From JAKJGA01 sp029554345 (GTDB lineage Bacteria; Spirochaetota; UBA4802; JAFGJZ01), in contig DAOPBR010000001.1 in assembly GCA_035395685.1 (NCBI GenBank), positions 1-64,000 on the forward strand: a stretch of 64,000 nt of DNA, in the 5' to 3' direction. Of the stretch, positions 52,090 to 61,057 are shown in pieces. Each line of letters begins with the position of its first letter. The first letter of the stretch is position 1. Below the pieces are notes generated by a model. The model had not been told where the DNA came from. It did no database searches and worked only from the letters and a program-made list of their open reading frames with translations. The translations under genes and the position numbers were made by a program.

Positions 52090-54120
52090 ATGCCTGTAAC
52101 AATGGGCGGTATAGCATCCGGAATTCAGACTGATGATATAATTGATAAATTACTCAACGTCGAATCGGCTCCTATAAAAAAGCTCCAGATCGAAAAACAG
52201 GAATATTTAGAAAAACAGGAAGCCCTTAAGCAGATGGGTTCAATCCTGAAGGAACTTCATGCGTCTGCAAAAGATCTTTACGGATTCAGAGCTTCCTATG
52301 ACGACAAAAAGGCTATTTCATCTAATCCGTCAATACTCGAAGCCATTGCCTTAAAACAGGCAGATAAGGGAACAAAACACATTATTGTAGAACGCCTTGC
52401 AGGGTTTCACAAAATAATTTCGGATAATATTGAAAAAAATGAAAAACTTCCGGCTGCTGATTTTTCTATAGAAGTAAATGGAATAAAAGAAAATATCCGT
52501 TTCAGAGGCGGAACAATCGAAAACCTTCGTGATAGAATCGATGAATCGATGAATAAATATATGACCTCAATGATAATGAATACCACCGGTTCAAAATACG
52601 TTCTCTCCCTTGAATCAAAAACTTCAGGCGAAAAAGGCGAAATTCTGATATCAGGGGCGAAAGACCTTTTCAAAAAAATAGGACTTGTATCCGGCCAACG
52701 CGATGCGGACAGCGAAAAAACTATTATTGCGTTTGATAACAAGAATTTCTATCAATACGGCGGAAAACTCGCAGATAAAGAAGATGGAACATTGAATATC
52801 TCTCCAGACGGAAAATCCGCAGAAATGAAGGGTTTACTCTGGCGGGAATTCGCGCTTCCGGTCGAAAAGGAACTCAAAAAAGACACTGCGCTTAATTTCA
52901 ATTTCGAATACAAGGCTCCGGATGCTCCGGAAAAAGAAGATGAAACTCTTCCTTACAAAATTGAGTTCGGACCTACTGAAAAAATAGTTATAAAAGGAAT
53001 AGAACTCAACAGTTATAATATTTCACGCGAACGTGAAATCGAAAGAAAACCGCAGAAGAAAGATTTCAAGGACGATGTATCAGGTGTAGGTATCGTCTGG
53101 GATGAAAACGGTGAAAGAAAGGAAAAACTATTTACTGTCCAGAAGGATTCAAAAGAAATTCAGGAAATTCCTATAGGAAGCGAGCTTGAAGGGAAAAAAA
53201 TAAATAAAATTGTATTTTACTGCAATGACGGATCCAGTATTTTTTCAAACGCAGTTATAGTAACACCTTTGAAAGGCAAGGATATACTTGAACCTAAGAA
53301 TGTAATTTCAAAAGCCGAAAATTCAAAAATGAAAATTGACGGAGTCTCTGTTGAAAGAGACAGAAACGAAGGCATAGTTGATTTGATAAAAGGCATCACT
53401 TTGAGTTTGAAATCGGCTCGTCCTGAAGAAACGGTTATTTTAAATATAGATAACGACATTGACAAAAGCATAGAAAAAATAAAGAAGTTCGTTGATAACT
53501 ACAACCGATACGTTGATATGAACAGCGCTTTGACTAAAACTGCAACAATTACAAAAGCCGGTGAATACGACAAGATGAAAAGAGAAACCGGTATTTTCTC
53601 ATCAGACATGACTTTTGTTTCTCTTTTGAACCAGCTGAAGACTGCCCTTTCCAATGCATATCTTTCTAAGGTTGAAAAGCCTATTCGAGTTCTTCCCGAA
53701 ACAGGTGTTCATACCGGAGAAATTAAGTCATCATGGGAATCCATAAAGCAGGGGAAACTTCAAATTAATGAACCGAAACTAAGAGAAGTGATAATTTCGA
53801 ATCCGGAAGGAATTCGAAATTTCTTCGGAACAGACAACGACGGTGATAACAGAACAGACGGCGGCCTTGCTTTCGCTATTGAAAGAGTACTTGAGCCGTA
53901 CGTTACTCCGGTTGAAAAACAAAACATCATTCAGACAAAAATCGCATACGAGAAAGAATCAGCCAAAGGCGCTGATGAAAGAATAGAAAGACTTCAGATG
54001 CACCTTAAAGCTTATGAAGAAAAACTCAGAAAGAAATTTGCAACAATGGAAAAATCAGTTTCGGGCGCCAAATCCCAGAGAGACTGGATGAACCAGCAAT
54101 CCGGCGGTTCGGACAAATAA
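52090..54120 (+). CDS. fliD: Flagellar filament cap protein FliD (HAP2)
   Basis: A 676-residue flagellar hook-associated protein 2. The N-terminus MGGIASGIQTDDIIDKLLNVE is the FliD_N signature; the C-terminus (about 440-670) has the FliD_C block (SLKSARPEETVILNIDNDID, FVDNYNRYVDMNS, GIRNFFGTDNDGD) and ends in a long coiled coil (AYEKESAKGADERIERLQMHL). The central variable part carries no fold I know. ATG 52090 is preferred because GGGGGAC precedes it; an upstream TTG at 52018 would break the family start. Two further genes of unknown role follow closely; no fliS is seen. Confidence 0.93.
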   Translation: MPVTMGGIASGIQTDDIIDKLLNVESAPIKKLQIEKQEYLEKQEALKQMGSILKELHASAKDLYGFRASYDDKKAISSNPSILEAIALKQADKGTKHIIVERLAGFHKIISDNIEKNEKLPAADFSIEVNGIKENIRFRGGTIENLRDRIDESMNKYMTSMIMNTTGSKYVLSLESKTSGEKGEILISGAKDLFKKIGLVSGQRDADSEKTIIAFDNKNFYQYGGKLADKEDGTLNISPDGKSAEMKGLLWREFALPVEKELKKDTALNFNFEYKAPDAPEKEDETLPYKIEFGPTEKIVIKGIELNSYNISREREIERKPQKKDFKDDVSGVGIVWDENGERKEKLFTVQKDSKEIQEIPIGSELEGKKINKIVFYCNDGSSIFSNAVIVTPLKGKDILEPKNVISKAENSKMKIDGVSVERDRNEGIVDLIKGITLSLKSARPEETVILNIDNDIDKSIEKIKKFVDNYNRYVDMNSALTKTATITKAGEYDKMKRETGIFSSDMTFVSLLNQLKTALSNAYLSKVEKPIRVLPETGVHTGEIKSSWESIKQGKLQINEPKLREVIISNPEGIRNFFGTDNDGDNRTDGGLAFAIERVLEPYVTPVEKQNIIQTKIAYEKESAKGADERIERLQMHLKAYEEKLRKKFATMEKSVSGAKSQRDWMNQQSGGSDK

Positions 54121-54154
54121 TAACTAACAGGTTTATGCCTGAAGATTGGAGTTT

Positions 54155-55129
54155 ATGGAAATTTTAATAAATGGGAACAGTGTCGACTTCAAACTAGATA
54201 ATGAAAAGAAATTTTCTGAACTCTGCGATTCTATTGAAAAGTGGGCTTCCTCAAGAGGTCTGATTATGTGCTCTGCTACCGCAGACGGAAAACCTTACGA
54301 AGCTGATTGCGACTTAGATCTTGAGTCTGTAAAAAAAGCTGATTTTACTATTCAATCGAAATCTGATCTGATTGTAGACACTCTTAATGAAGCTTCTTTT
54401 TACTGCGATAAAATATTATCATCACTTAATACAAAAGAAAAGCATTCTGCAGAACAACTTGCCAATATTGCAGACGGTTCAGCGTGGCTTTCTGATGTTT
54501 TAAGCCGTATATTAAATCTGCTCGAAATGGATCCGGTAACTGTTATTTATAATTCAAAATCTGCCGAATCTTACATTGAAAAACTGAAACTTCTATCCGT
54601 TTCACTTAAAGAAAATAATGCAGCTGAAACAATTAAACAGGAAATCAATGTTTTTACTGAAATTAAAAATCTAATGCGATACCTAATGTCAAGCGACAAT
54701 ATGCGTAAAGTAATCATCAAGAGCATCGATTCACCTGAAACAATTATCGGATTTTTAACAGAACTCCGTAAAGAGGCAAAATCCAAAATAGATTCTCTTG
54801 AAGAAATTTCTTCACAATTTCAGTCCGGAAAAGATTCAACAGCCTCTGTTCTTCTTCAGGAATTTGTGGATTTTCTTTTTAGATTCTCCAGGCTTTCTTG
54901 CCAGATTCCGCCTGTGTTCGGAATAAAACCTGAAGAGATTGAACATAACGGTAAAAATCTTGCTGTAATCAACGAAGAGATTAATACTGTTCTGAATGAA
55001 ATAATCAGCGTAATGGAAAACAATGATATTATTTCACTTTCAGACATTCTTGAATATGAATTAAAGGTTCAAATGGAATCAGTTCCGGAGATGCTGGAAA
55101 TTCTCTCTGAAAAACTCAACTCAAAATAA
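54155..55129 (+). CDS. Conserved-looking protein of unknown function downstream of fliD
   Basis: A 324-residue acidic, mostly helical cytoplasmic protein (no signal or membrane segment). The opening 70 residues (ILINGNSVDFKLDNEKKFSE ...) resemble a small beta-grasp-like module, the rest is helical bundle. No catalytic motif and no named family is recognised. It follows fliD by 34 bases and precedes another helical protein by ten bases, so a flagellar chaperone or export role is an inference from context alone. ATG 54155 has GGAG three bases upstream; a TTG at 54146 is an alternative. Confidence 0.55.
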   Translation: MEILINGNSVDFKLDNEKKFSELCDSIEKWASSRGLIMCSATADGKPYEADCDLDLESVKKADFTIQSKSDLIVDTLNEASFYCDKILSSLNTKEKHSAEQLANIADGSAWLSDVLSRILNLLEMDPVTVIYNSKSAESYIEKLKLLSVSLKENNAAETIKQEINVFTEIKNLMRYLMSSDNMRKVIIKSIDSPETIIGFLTELRKEAKSKIDSLEEISSQFQSGKDSTASVLLQEFVDFLFRFSRLSCQIPPVFGIKPEEIEHNGKNLAVINEEINTVLNEIISVMENNDIISLSDILEYELKVQMESVPEMLEILSEKLNSK

Positions 55130-55139
55130 CGGGTAAGTC

Positions 55140-55949
55140 ATGGCAATCAGCAAAGAAGATAAATCACGATTCAATGAAGCGTCAAAAGATGATAAAGCGA
55201 ATCTTATAAAGTACGAGAAACTTATTAAAGAGATCTCGGATAAGAAAAAAAAGCATCCTTCAATTTCAGCATATTATTCGTTGGAACTTGCGGATACTTA
55301 TCTTAAAATGATCCCCATCTATCTTCATATAAGCGATCTATCTAATGACATCATGGGAATTAAAGATTCTGCATCTCAGGAAAAAGCGCGTAAAGCGTAT
55401 TCTAATTTGCTGATCATGCTTGAAGAAGTTGTCGGAAGTGATTTTGACAGACCCCTTTCAGAAAATAAAGATTATCTTATGAAGATTGAAAAATTCAATA
55501 TCCGTCAGACTCTCGAACTGATGAAAAAAATGATATTTGTATACGATACACTCGTAGATAATTTCGGAAGCGATTCGAAGCATAAATGGCATTTTGTCGA
55601 TAATCACGCTAAAATAGCAAATCTTATCAAAAATTTTATAAATTTCGCAACTATTGAACAGTTTAGAAATTTCCGTTCCGAATTTTACAGAGATAGAGAA
55701 GATCTTCTCAACCTATGCAAAAGAACTCTTGAAGAAGCAGCTAAAAACGTCAGGAACAAGTACGAACTTTCTACTCAGGCCCCTGAAGATATAAAAAAAG
55801 CAATCTGGCTTCTTTCTTCTTTACGTCAAATCAATGTTATTTACGGAGAAAGTGAAGAAGCAGAAAAGAACAAAACTGTAATCGACGCTCTTCGTCAACG
55901 TTTTGATCAGGAAGAAAAGAAAAAAGAAGAAGCAAAGAAAAAAAGATAA
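55140..55949 (+). CDS. Helical cytoplasmic protein of unknown function in the fliD unit
   Basis: A 269-residue, highly charged, all-helical protein with a lysine/glutamate-rich tail (FDQEEKKKEEAKKKR). No signal peptide, membrane segment or known motif. Regular hydrophobic spacing through about 30-240 suggests a TPR-like or bundle scaffold. It lies 10 bases after the previous gene and 19 bases before the methyltransferase gene, so all four genes from fliD may be one transcript. Role unknown. Confidence 0.55.
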   Translation: MAISKEDKSRFNEASKDDKANLIKYEKLIKEISDKKKKHPSISAYYSLELADTYLKMIPIYLHISDLSNDIMGIKDSASQEKARKAYSNLLIMLEEVVGSDFDRPLSENKDYLMKIEKFNIRQTLELMKKMIFVYDTLVDNFGSDSKHKWHFVDNHAKIANLIKNFINFATIEQFRNFRSEFYRDREDLLNLCKRTLEEAAKNVRNKYELSTQAPEDIKKAIWLLSSLRQINVIYGESEEAEKNKTVIDALRQRFDQEEKKKEEAKKKR

Positions 55950-55968
55950 TAATTAAGAAGAGATTAAC

Positions 55969-57129
55969 TTGTCAAAAATAATATTAAATAAAGGAAGAGA
56001 GAAATCTGTTATTGCAGGCAATAAATGGATTTTCTCAGGCGCAGTCAAAGAATCCGATGCAAATGACGGCGAAATAGCCGATCTTATCACTTCATCCGGA
56101 GATTTTCTGGGTTCAGCCTATTACAATTCAAAAACTCAGATTGCAGCAAGAGTCATGAGTCTTGGTGAAAAATTTACCGACTCCATATTATTGAAAAATA
56201 TTAAGTCCGCCATACTGCGTAGAAAAATTGCCCGCATTGATGAAGATACGGATGCATTCCGTCTTATATTTTCTGAAGCCGACAATATCCCGGGGTTCAT
56301 TGCTGATTCTTTCGCATCACATCTTTCTATTCAATCACTGACGCTAGGATCCGATTTGCTTAAAGAAAAAATAATTTCTGTTCTAGTAGACGAATTAAAA
56401 CCGAAGTCAGTATACGAAAAAAGTGATCATGCAGGAAGAAAACTTGAAGGTGTGAACGCCCAAACCGGTCAGATTTACGGAGAAACTCCTGACGAAGTTG
56501 AAATCAAAGAGCATGGAATAAAATATCCTATTGATATCAAGACTGGTCAGAAAACCGGATTCTTTATTGACCAAAGAGAAAACAGAAAACTCATAAAGAA
56601 TATATCTTCCGGAAGAACCGTTCTTAATCTATTCAGTTATACCGGCGGTTTTTCTTTTGCCGCAATAGCGGGCGGAGCTCACAAAGCGATATCAGTTGAT
56701 ATCTCCGCTGATGCACTTGCAATAGCTGATAAAACAGCTGTCTTAAACGGATTCGAAGAAAAACATGATACAATAAAGGCTGATATTTTCGATCTGATCA
56801 GATCAAGAGACTTCAACGAAGACATTATTATAATCGATCCCCCTGCGTTTGTAAAAAGCAAGGGTGCGATTGATAAGGGATGCAGAGGCTATAAAGACGT
56901 TAATATGAATGTTTTTAAACGCTGTGCTCCAAACCGCATTGTACTTACCTGCTCATGTTCTCGTTTTATAAATATGGATCTCTTTCAAAAAATCATTTTC
57001 GGAGCTGCTCTTGACGCAAAAAGGAACGCATATATCATAGGCAAGTATTCTCATCCGGCAGATCATCCGGTTAATATTTATCATCCCGAAACTGAATATC
57101 TGAAAGCAATACTTCTTATAGTAGAATAA
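55969..57129 (+). CDS. RlmI-like 23S rRNA cytosine-C5 methyltransferase
   Basis: A 386-residue SAM-dependent methyltransferase of the RlmI/YccW family. An N-terminal PUA domain (ILNKGREKSVIAGNKWIFSGA) leads to an EEHGB-like region and a Rossmann domain with motif I VLNLFSYTGGFSFAAI (near 220) and the catalytic IIIDPPAFVKS (near 287) and TCSCSRFI (near 326, nucleophile-type Cys). The start is TTG 55969, as the PUA domain begins right there; AAGAGA lies upstream. Convergent with priA, four bases apart. Confidence 0.85.
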   Translation: MSKIILNKGREKSVIAGNKWIFSGAVKESDANDGEIADLITSSGDFLGSAYYNSKTQIAARVMSLGEKFTDSILLKNIKSAILRRKIARIDEDTDAFRLIFSEADNIPGFIADSFASHLSIQSLTLGSDLLKEKIISVLVDELKPKSVYEKSDHAGRKLEGVNAQTGQIYGETPDEVEIKEHGIKYPIDIKTGQKTGFFIDQRENRKLIKNISSGRTVLNLFSYTGGFSFAAIAGGAHKAISVDISADALAIADKTAVLNGFEEKHDTIKADIFDLIRSRDFNEDIIIIDPPAFVKSKGAIDKGCRGYKDVNMNVFKRCAPNRIVLTCSCSRFINMDLFQKIIFGAALDAKRNAYIIGKYSHPADHPVNIYHPETEYLKAILLIVE

Positions 57130-57133
57130 CAGC

Positions 57134-59056
57134 TTAAAGAAGGTCAACGGGGTCAAGATCAATATCGATTTTGATCCCGCTTATATTTTTTACTAATTTT
57201 GAAACAGAAACAAGATCTTTCCGCTGTTTTGATTTAAAAATAAAGTGATATCTGTAATTCTTGCCGAGTTTTTCAATCGGTGCCGGAGCAGGCCCCAGCA
57301 TAGTAACCGAATCAGCAATATTCTGCTTCAAAAAGTTTTCAAGTTCAATAGATTTTTCAATTACCTTGTTTTCATCTTCACCTTTGACTATTAATCTAAG
57401 TAAAAATGAAAATGGGGGATAAGAAAGCGCTTTTCTGATTGAAAGTTCTCGTTCTATGAAAGAAATATAATCATGTGATTTTAAATATTTAAACAATGGA
57501 TTTGAAATATCCTTTGTCTGAATTATAACCTTTCCCTGCTCACCTCTTCTCCCGCATCTTCCAGCCAACTGAGTCAATAAAGAAAATATTCTTTCAGAAG
57601 AACGGAAATCAGGAACACCCAAACCTATATCGGCGTTAATAACAGCAGAGAGAGCAAGTTTTGGAAAATCAAAACCTTTTGAAATCATCTGTGTTCCAAG
57701 AAGAATATCAATTTCAGAGGCTTTCATTTTTTCAATCATCTCAGGCACTGTCTTCTTTTTTCGTGCAGAATCCTGGTCTAAACGAAATATACGCAAATCC
57801 CGAAATTCATCTGAAATAATATCTTCAGCTTTTTGAGTTCCGCTTCCGACATACTTCAATTCACCGCCGCAGACAGGACATTTTTCAATCAGGGAAATTT
57901 CCTTTCCGCAATAATGACACACCAGAGATCCTTTTTTATGGTATGTCATATTAACAGAACAGTCATCACATTTGACCTGTTCACCACATGAAGAACACTG
58001 AACTGTCGGAGAATATCCTCTTCTGTTCAGAAGAAGAACAGACTGCATTTTGCGTTTAGCGGTTTCATAAACTGCATTCTTTAACGTATTTGAAAGTATT
58101 CCCTTTTCCGGATAATCAACTATATCAATAACCGGCAGATCAACCTTCGAATACCGTTCATTGAGCATATGCATCTTCATAATTCCGCATTTCGCTGCAT
58201 AGTAACTTTCAGCAGAAGGAGTTGCACTGCCGAGTATTGTTTTCCCGTTTGCGGATTTCATTCTATGAATTGCGATCCGCTTGGCATTGTATCTGGGTAC
58301 GGAGTGCTCTTTATAAGAAGCGTCATGTTCTTCATCAATTATAATCATAGATAAATCAGGTGACTGCATAAATACTGCCGATCTGGTACCAACTGCAATT
58401 TTAGCATTACCTTTGTAGAATGAAAGCCAGCTTTTCATTTTCTGTTTCGGCGTAAGCGCGCTGTGATATAAAACGGCATTATCATTGAATACCGCCTTTA
58501 TCCTTGAGAAAATCTGCCATGATAGAGATATTTCCGGAAGCAGTATTATAACGCTTTTACCATTGTATATTTCGTTTTCGGCGAGTTTGAGATAAAGTTC
58601 GGTTTTTCCGCTGCCTGTAATTCCATGAATAAGATGTGTCCCGGAATCATTCTTAATTGCTTCATAAACCGCATTCTGTGATTTAGAAAGCTCTATGCTG
58701 AAATTTTCCGTATCGGCATAATCAGCTTCTTCATCTGAAGATTTAGTTGAAGGAAGAATAACATCAAAAGCTTCACCTTTTGAGCACGAATAATTCTCAG
58801 CTATAAATGACGCAAGTGACAAAACAGAATCATCAAAAACCGGCTCATTATCAAGAGATTTCTTTATGTATTTAATTTCAAAAGATGAATCAAGAACTTC
58901 TTTTTTAACACTTGTTACAAAACCGGTAACTGTTCTGCCGGATGATCCGAGAGGAACAACTACACGAAAACCCTTATCTACCTTCATATCTTCAGGAATT
59001 CTATAAGTAAAAATATTATCCGAAGGAATTGGAAGAATTACGTCTGCATATTTCAT
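57134..59056 (-). CDS. priA: Primosomal protein N' (replication restart helicase PriA)
   Basis: A 640-residue 3'-5' helicase that reloads the replisome at stalled forks. The N-terminal DNA-binding domain, Walker A GITGSGKTELYLKL (near 145), DEEHD box (near 237), GSATPSAES, the zinc-binding insertion with eight cysteines (CSSCGEQVKCDDC, CHYCGKEISLIEKCPVCGG) and the C-terminal helicase motif QLAGRCGRRGEQGKVIIQT are intact. Slightly shorter than E. coli PriA (732). It overlaps the preceding UDG-like gene by four bases (ATGA). Confidence 0.97.
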   Translation of the reverse strand: MKYADVILPIPSDNIFTYRIPEDMKVDKGFRVVVPLGSSGRTVTGFVTSVKKEVLDSSFEIKYIKKSLDNEPVFDDSVLSLASFIAENYSCSKGEAFDVILPSTKSSDEEADYADTENFSIELSKSQNAVYEAIKNDSGTHLIHGITGSGKTELYLKLAENEIYNGKSVIILLPEISLSWQIFSRIKAVFNDNAVLYHSALTPKQKMKSWLSFYKGNAKIAVGTRSAVFMQSPDLSMIIIDEEHDASYKEHSVPRYNAKRIAIHRMKSANGKTILGSATPSAESYYAAKCGIMKMHMLNERYSKVDLPVIDIVDYPEKGILSNTLKNAVYETAKRKMQSVLLLNRRGYSPTVQCSSCGEQVKCDDCSVNMTYHKKGSLVCHYCGKEISLIEKCPVCGGELKYVGSGTQKAEDIISDEFRDLRIFRLDQDSARKKKTVPEMIEKMKASEIDILLGTQMISKGFDFPKLALSAVINADIGLGVPDFRSSERIFSLLTQLAGRCGRRGEQGKVIIQTKDISNPLFKYLKSHDYISFIERELSIRKALSYPPFSFLLRLIVKGEDENKVIEKSIELENFLKQNIADSVTMLGPAPAPIEKLGKNYRYHFIFKSKQRKDLVSVSKLVKNISGIKIDIDLDPVDLL

Positions 59057-59697
59057 TGATCTGTTTCTTTAATTGTATCAAGCATTGTCTTTAGTGTTGT
59101 CCATGCTTCCTTCTTTAACGAAGGATTTTTAGCCATAATCAGAGGATGAGAAATGCTGAACCAGCTTATTTCGCGGTTTTCCATGGCAAGTTTTTTTATC
59201 GATAAAAAATCACCCATAACCAGAATTATACGCGGATTAACGGATGCAATTTCTTCTCTAAGATGATTTATACAGTTTTGCATTATTCGGCTTCTTTGAA
59301 ACTTTGAATCGATTTCTATACACTTGACCAGATGAGTAATATAAGTTTCATTTTTGGATATTGTCAGCGCTTTTGAAAGAATATTTTCAAATACTTCATC
59401 AGCATCATTCTTAAATGTCTGTTTTTCAATTTTTGAAAAAAGTTCAGGTTCATTCATAATAATCATTATTCCGTTTTCACCGGAACCAATTGCTTCGCGT
59501 TTTTCACTGTTTGCAGGACACGATGAACAAAAACCCTTAAGTGCGGATTCTTTTACTTCAGATTTCTTTACGGAAACAGATTTAGATTTCAGCCAGTTGA
59601 AAACAAAAGCATAATCATCAGAATTTTTTCCGATTAAAATATTCGGACATTTCTGTTTAGTATAATTCCGGAGATGCTCGATGATATTATTCATCAT
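59053..59697 (-). CDS. Family-4-like uracil-DNA glycosylase with altered active site
   Basis: A 214-residue member of the uracil-DNA glycosylase superfamily related to Fe-S family 4. All four cluster cysteines are recognisable: CSSC near 72-75, HLVKC, and MQNC. The late motif SHPLIMAKNP (HP-x-x) and the LVMGD strand are also kept. The catalytic GEAPG-type motif, however, reads MIIMNEPELF, so uracil excision is doubtful; a structural or different repair role is possible. ATG 59697 is preferred, with AGGA seven bases upstream and an 11-base overlap with the ntrX-like stop. It is coupled to priA. Confidence 0.65.
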   Translation of the reverse strand: MMNNIIEHLRNYTKQKCPNILIGKNSDDYAFVFNWLKSKSVSVKKSEVKESALKGFCSSCPANSEKREAIGSGENGIMIIMNEPELFSKIEKQTFKNDADEVFENILSKALTISKNETYITHLVKCIEIDSKFQRSRIMQNCINHLREEIASVNPRIILVMGDFLSIKKLAMENREISWFSISHPLIMAKNPSLKKEAWTTLKTMLDTIKETDQ

Positions 59698-61057
59698 CAG
59701 AATATCCTGAATTCTCAATATTATACTGCTTAATCTTTCTATGAAGATTTGTTCTTTCAATCCCGATATCTTTCGCGGTTAAAGTAATATTTCCTTTATT
59801 TTTCTCAAGAGCTGATTCTATGTATTTCTTTTCAAAGTCTTCCTTGGCCAGCTTAAGCGAAGATTTATCAGTCATATAAATTTCCTGATACGATTCATTC
59901 GCCTCAACGTATTTCTTCAGATCATCAGCACCGATTTCATCAGACGGGATCATGATGCTTGCACGTTCCATTAGATTTTTCAACTCACGTATATTTCCGG
60001 GCCATGCGTAATGAGAAAGAAAATCCATGCCGCTTGCGCTTATGCGCTTTTCAACAATTCCGTGTTCCTCTGAAAACTTTTTCATAAAATAACAAACCAA
60101 ATCAGGTATATCTTCTTTCCGTTCAGATAATGAAGGTATATGAATCGGAATTACATTAAGCCTGTAATACAAATCTTCCCTGAATTCATTTTTTTCAACG
60201 GCTTTCTTCACATCAATGTTTGTTGCCGAAATTATACGTACGTCAACTTTGATTGTTTCGGTTCCGCCTACTCTTTCAAGTTCCTGTTCCTGAAGTACTC
60301 GAAGGACTTTTGCCTGAGCAGAAGCGCTCATATCGCATATTTCATCAAGGAAAAGTGTTCCGCCATCCGCCTGTTCAAATTTTCCTATTCTTCGAGCTAC
60401 AGCCCCTGTAAATGCTCCCTTCTCATGACCGAAAAGCTCACTTTCAATAAGCTCGTCAGGAATAGCCGCACAATTTACTTTTATGAAAGGCTTATCGCTT
60501 CTTTTGGATTTTCTATAAATTGCTTTCGCTATAAGTTCTTTCCCTGTTCCGTTTTTTCCGGTTATAAAAACTCTTGCATTTGTAGCCGCAGCTTTTTCTA
60601 TAATTTCACGAATTTCTTCCATAAGCATAGATTTTCCGATCATTTCGTCATCAAACCTTGATTCTTTTCGAAGCTTAAGATTTTCGCGTCTTAATCGAAC
60701 AGATTCAAGAGCATTGTTAACAACTGTTACAACCCTCTCGAGAGAAGGCGGTTTCTCTAAAAAATCATATGCGCCTATTTTGGTTGATTTTACAGCAATA
60801 TCTATTGAGCCATGACCGCTTATCATAATAACGGCGATATCAGGTTTCTCTTTTTTTATAGTTTCAAGAAGCTGAAGTCCGTCTGCATCAGGCAGCCAGA
60901 CATCAAGAAATATAAGATCCGGTTCATTTTTTTTCAAAAACTCAATAGCTTCAGCACCATTTGATGCAGAAAAAATAATATGTTCTTCATCCTGAAGAAT
61001 CTGGGAAAGAACCTTTATAATATTCGGCTCATCATCAACTAAAAATATCTTAGCCAT
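59687..61057 (-). CDS. NtrX-like sigma-54-dependent response regulator
   Basis: A 456-residue enhancer-binding protein. Receiver domain with Asp52 (FLDVWLPDADG); AAA+ domain with Walker A GKNGTGKELIAKAI near 170, the sigma-54 contact loop ELFGHEKGAFTGA near 214-226, Walker B GGTLFLDEI, and the arginine finger region FREDLYYRLNV; Fis-type helix-turn-helix TLTAKDIGIERTNLHRKIKQ at the C-terminus, the NtrX form. It should activate sigma-54 promoters such as 23235-23251 when phosphorylated by the kinase encoded just upstream, whose gene overlaps by eight bases. Confidence 0.93.
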   Translation of the reverse strand: MAKIFLVDDEPNIIKVLSQILQDEEHIIFSASNGAEAIEFLKKNEPDLIFLDVWLPDADGLQLLETIKKEKPDIAVIMISGHGSIDIAVKSTKIGAYDFLEKPPSLERVVTVVNNALESVRLRRENLKLRKESRFDDEMIGKSMLMEEIREIIEKAAATNARVFITGKNGTGKELIAKAIYRKSKRSDKPFIKVNCAAIPDELIESELFGHEKGAFTGAVARRIGKFEQADGGTLFLDEICDMSASAQAKVLRVLQEQELERVGGTETIKVDVRIISATNIDVKKAVEKNEFREDLYYRLNVIPIHIPSLSERKEDIPDLVCYFMKKFSEEHGIVEKRISASGMDFLSHYAWPGNIRELKNLMERASIMIPSDEIGADDLKKYVEANESYQEIYMTDKSSLKLAKEDFEKKYIESALEKNKGNITLTAKDIGIERTNLHRKIKQYNIENSGYSDDE

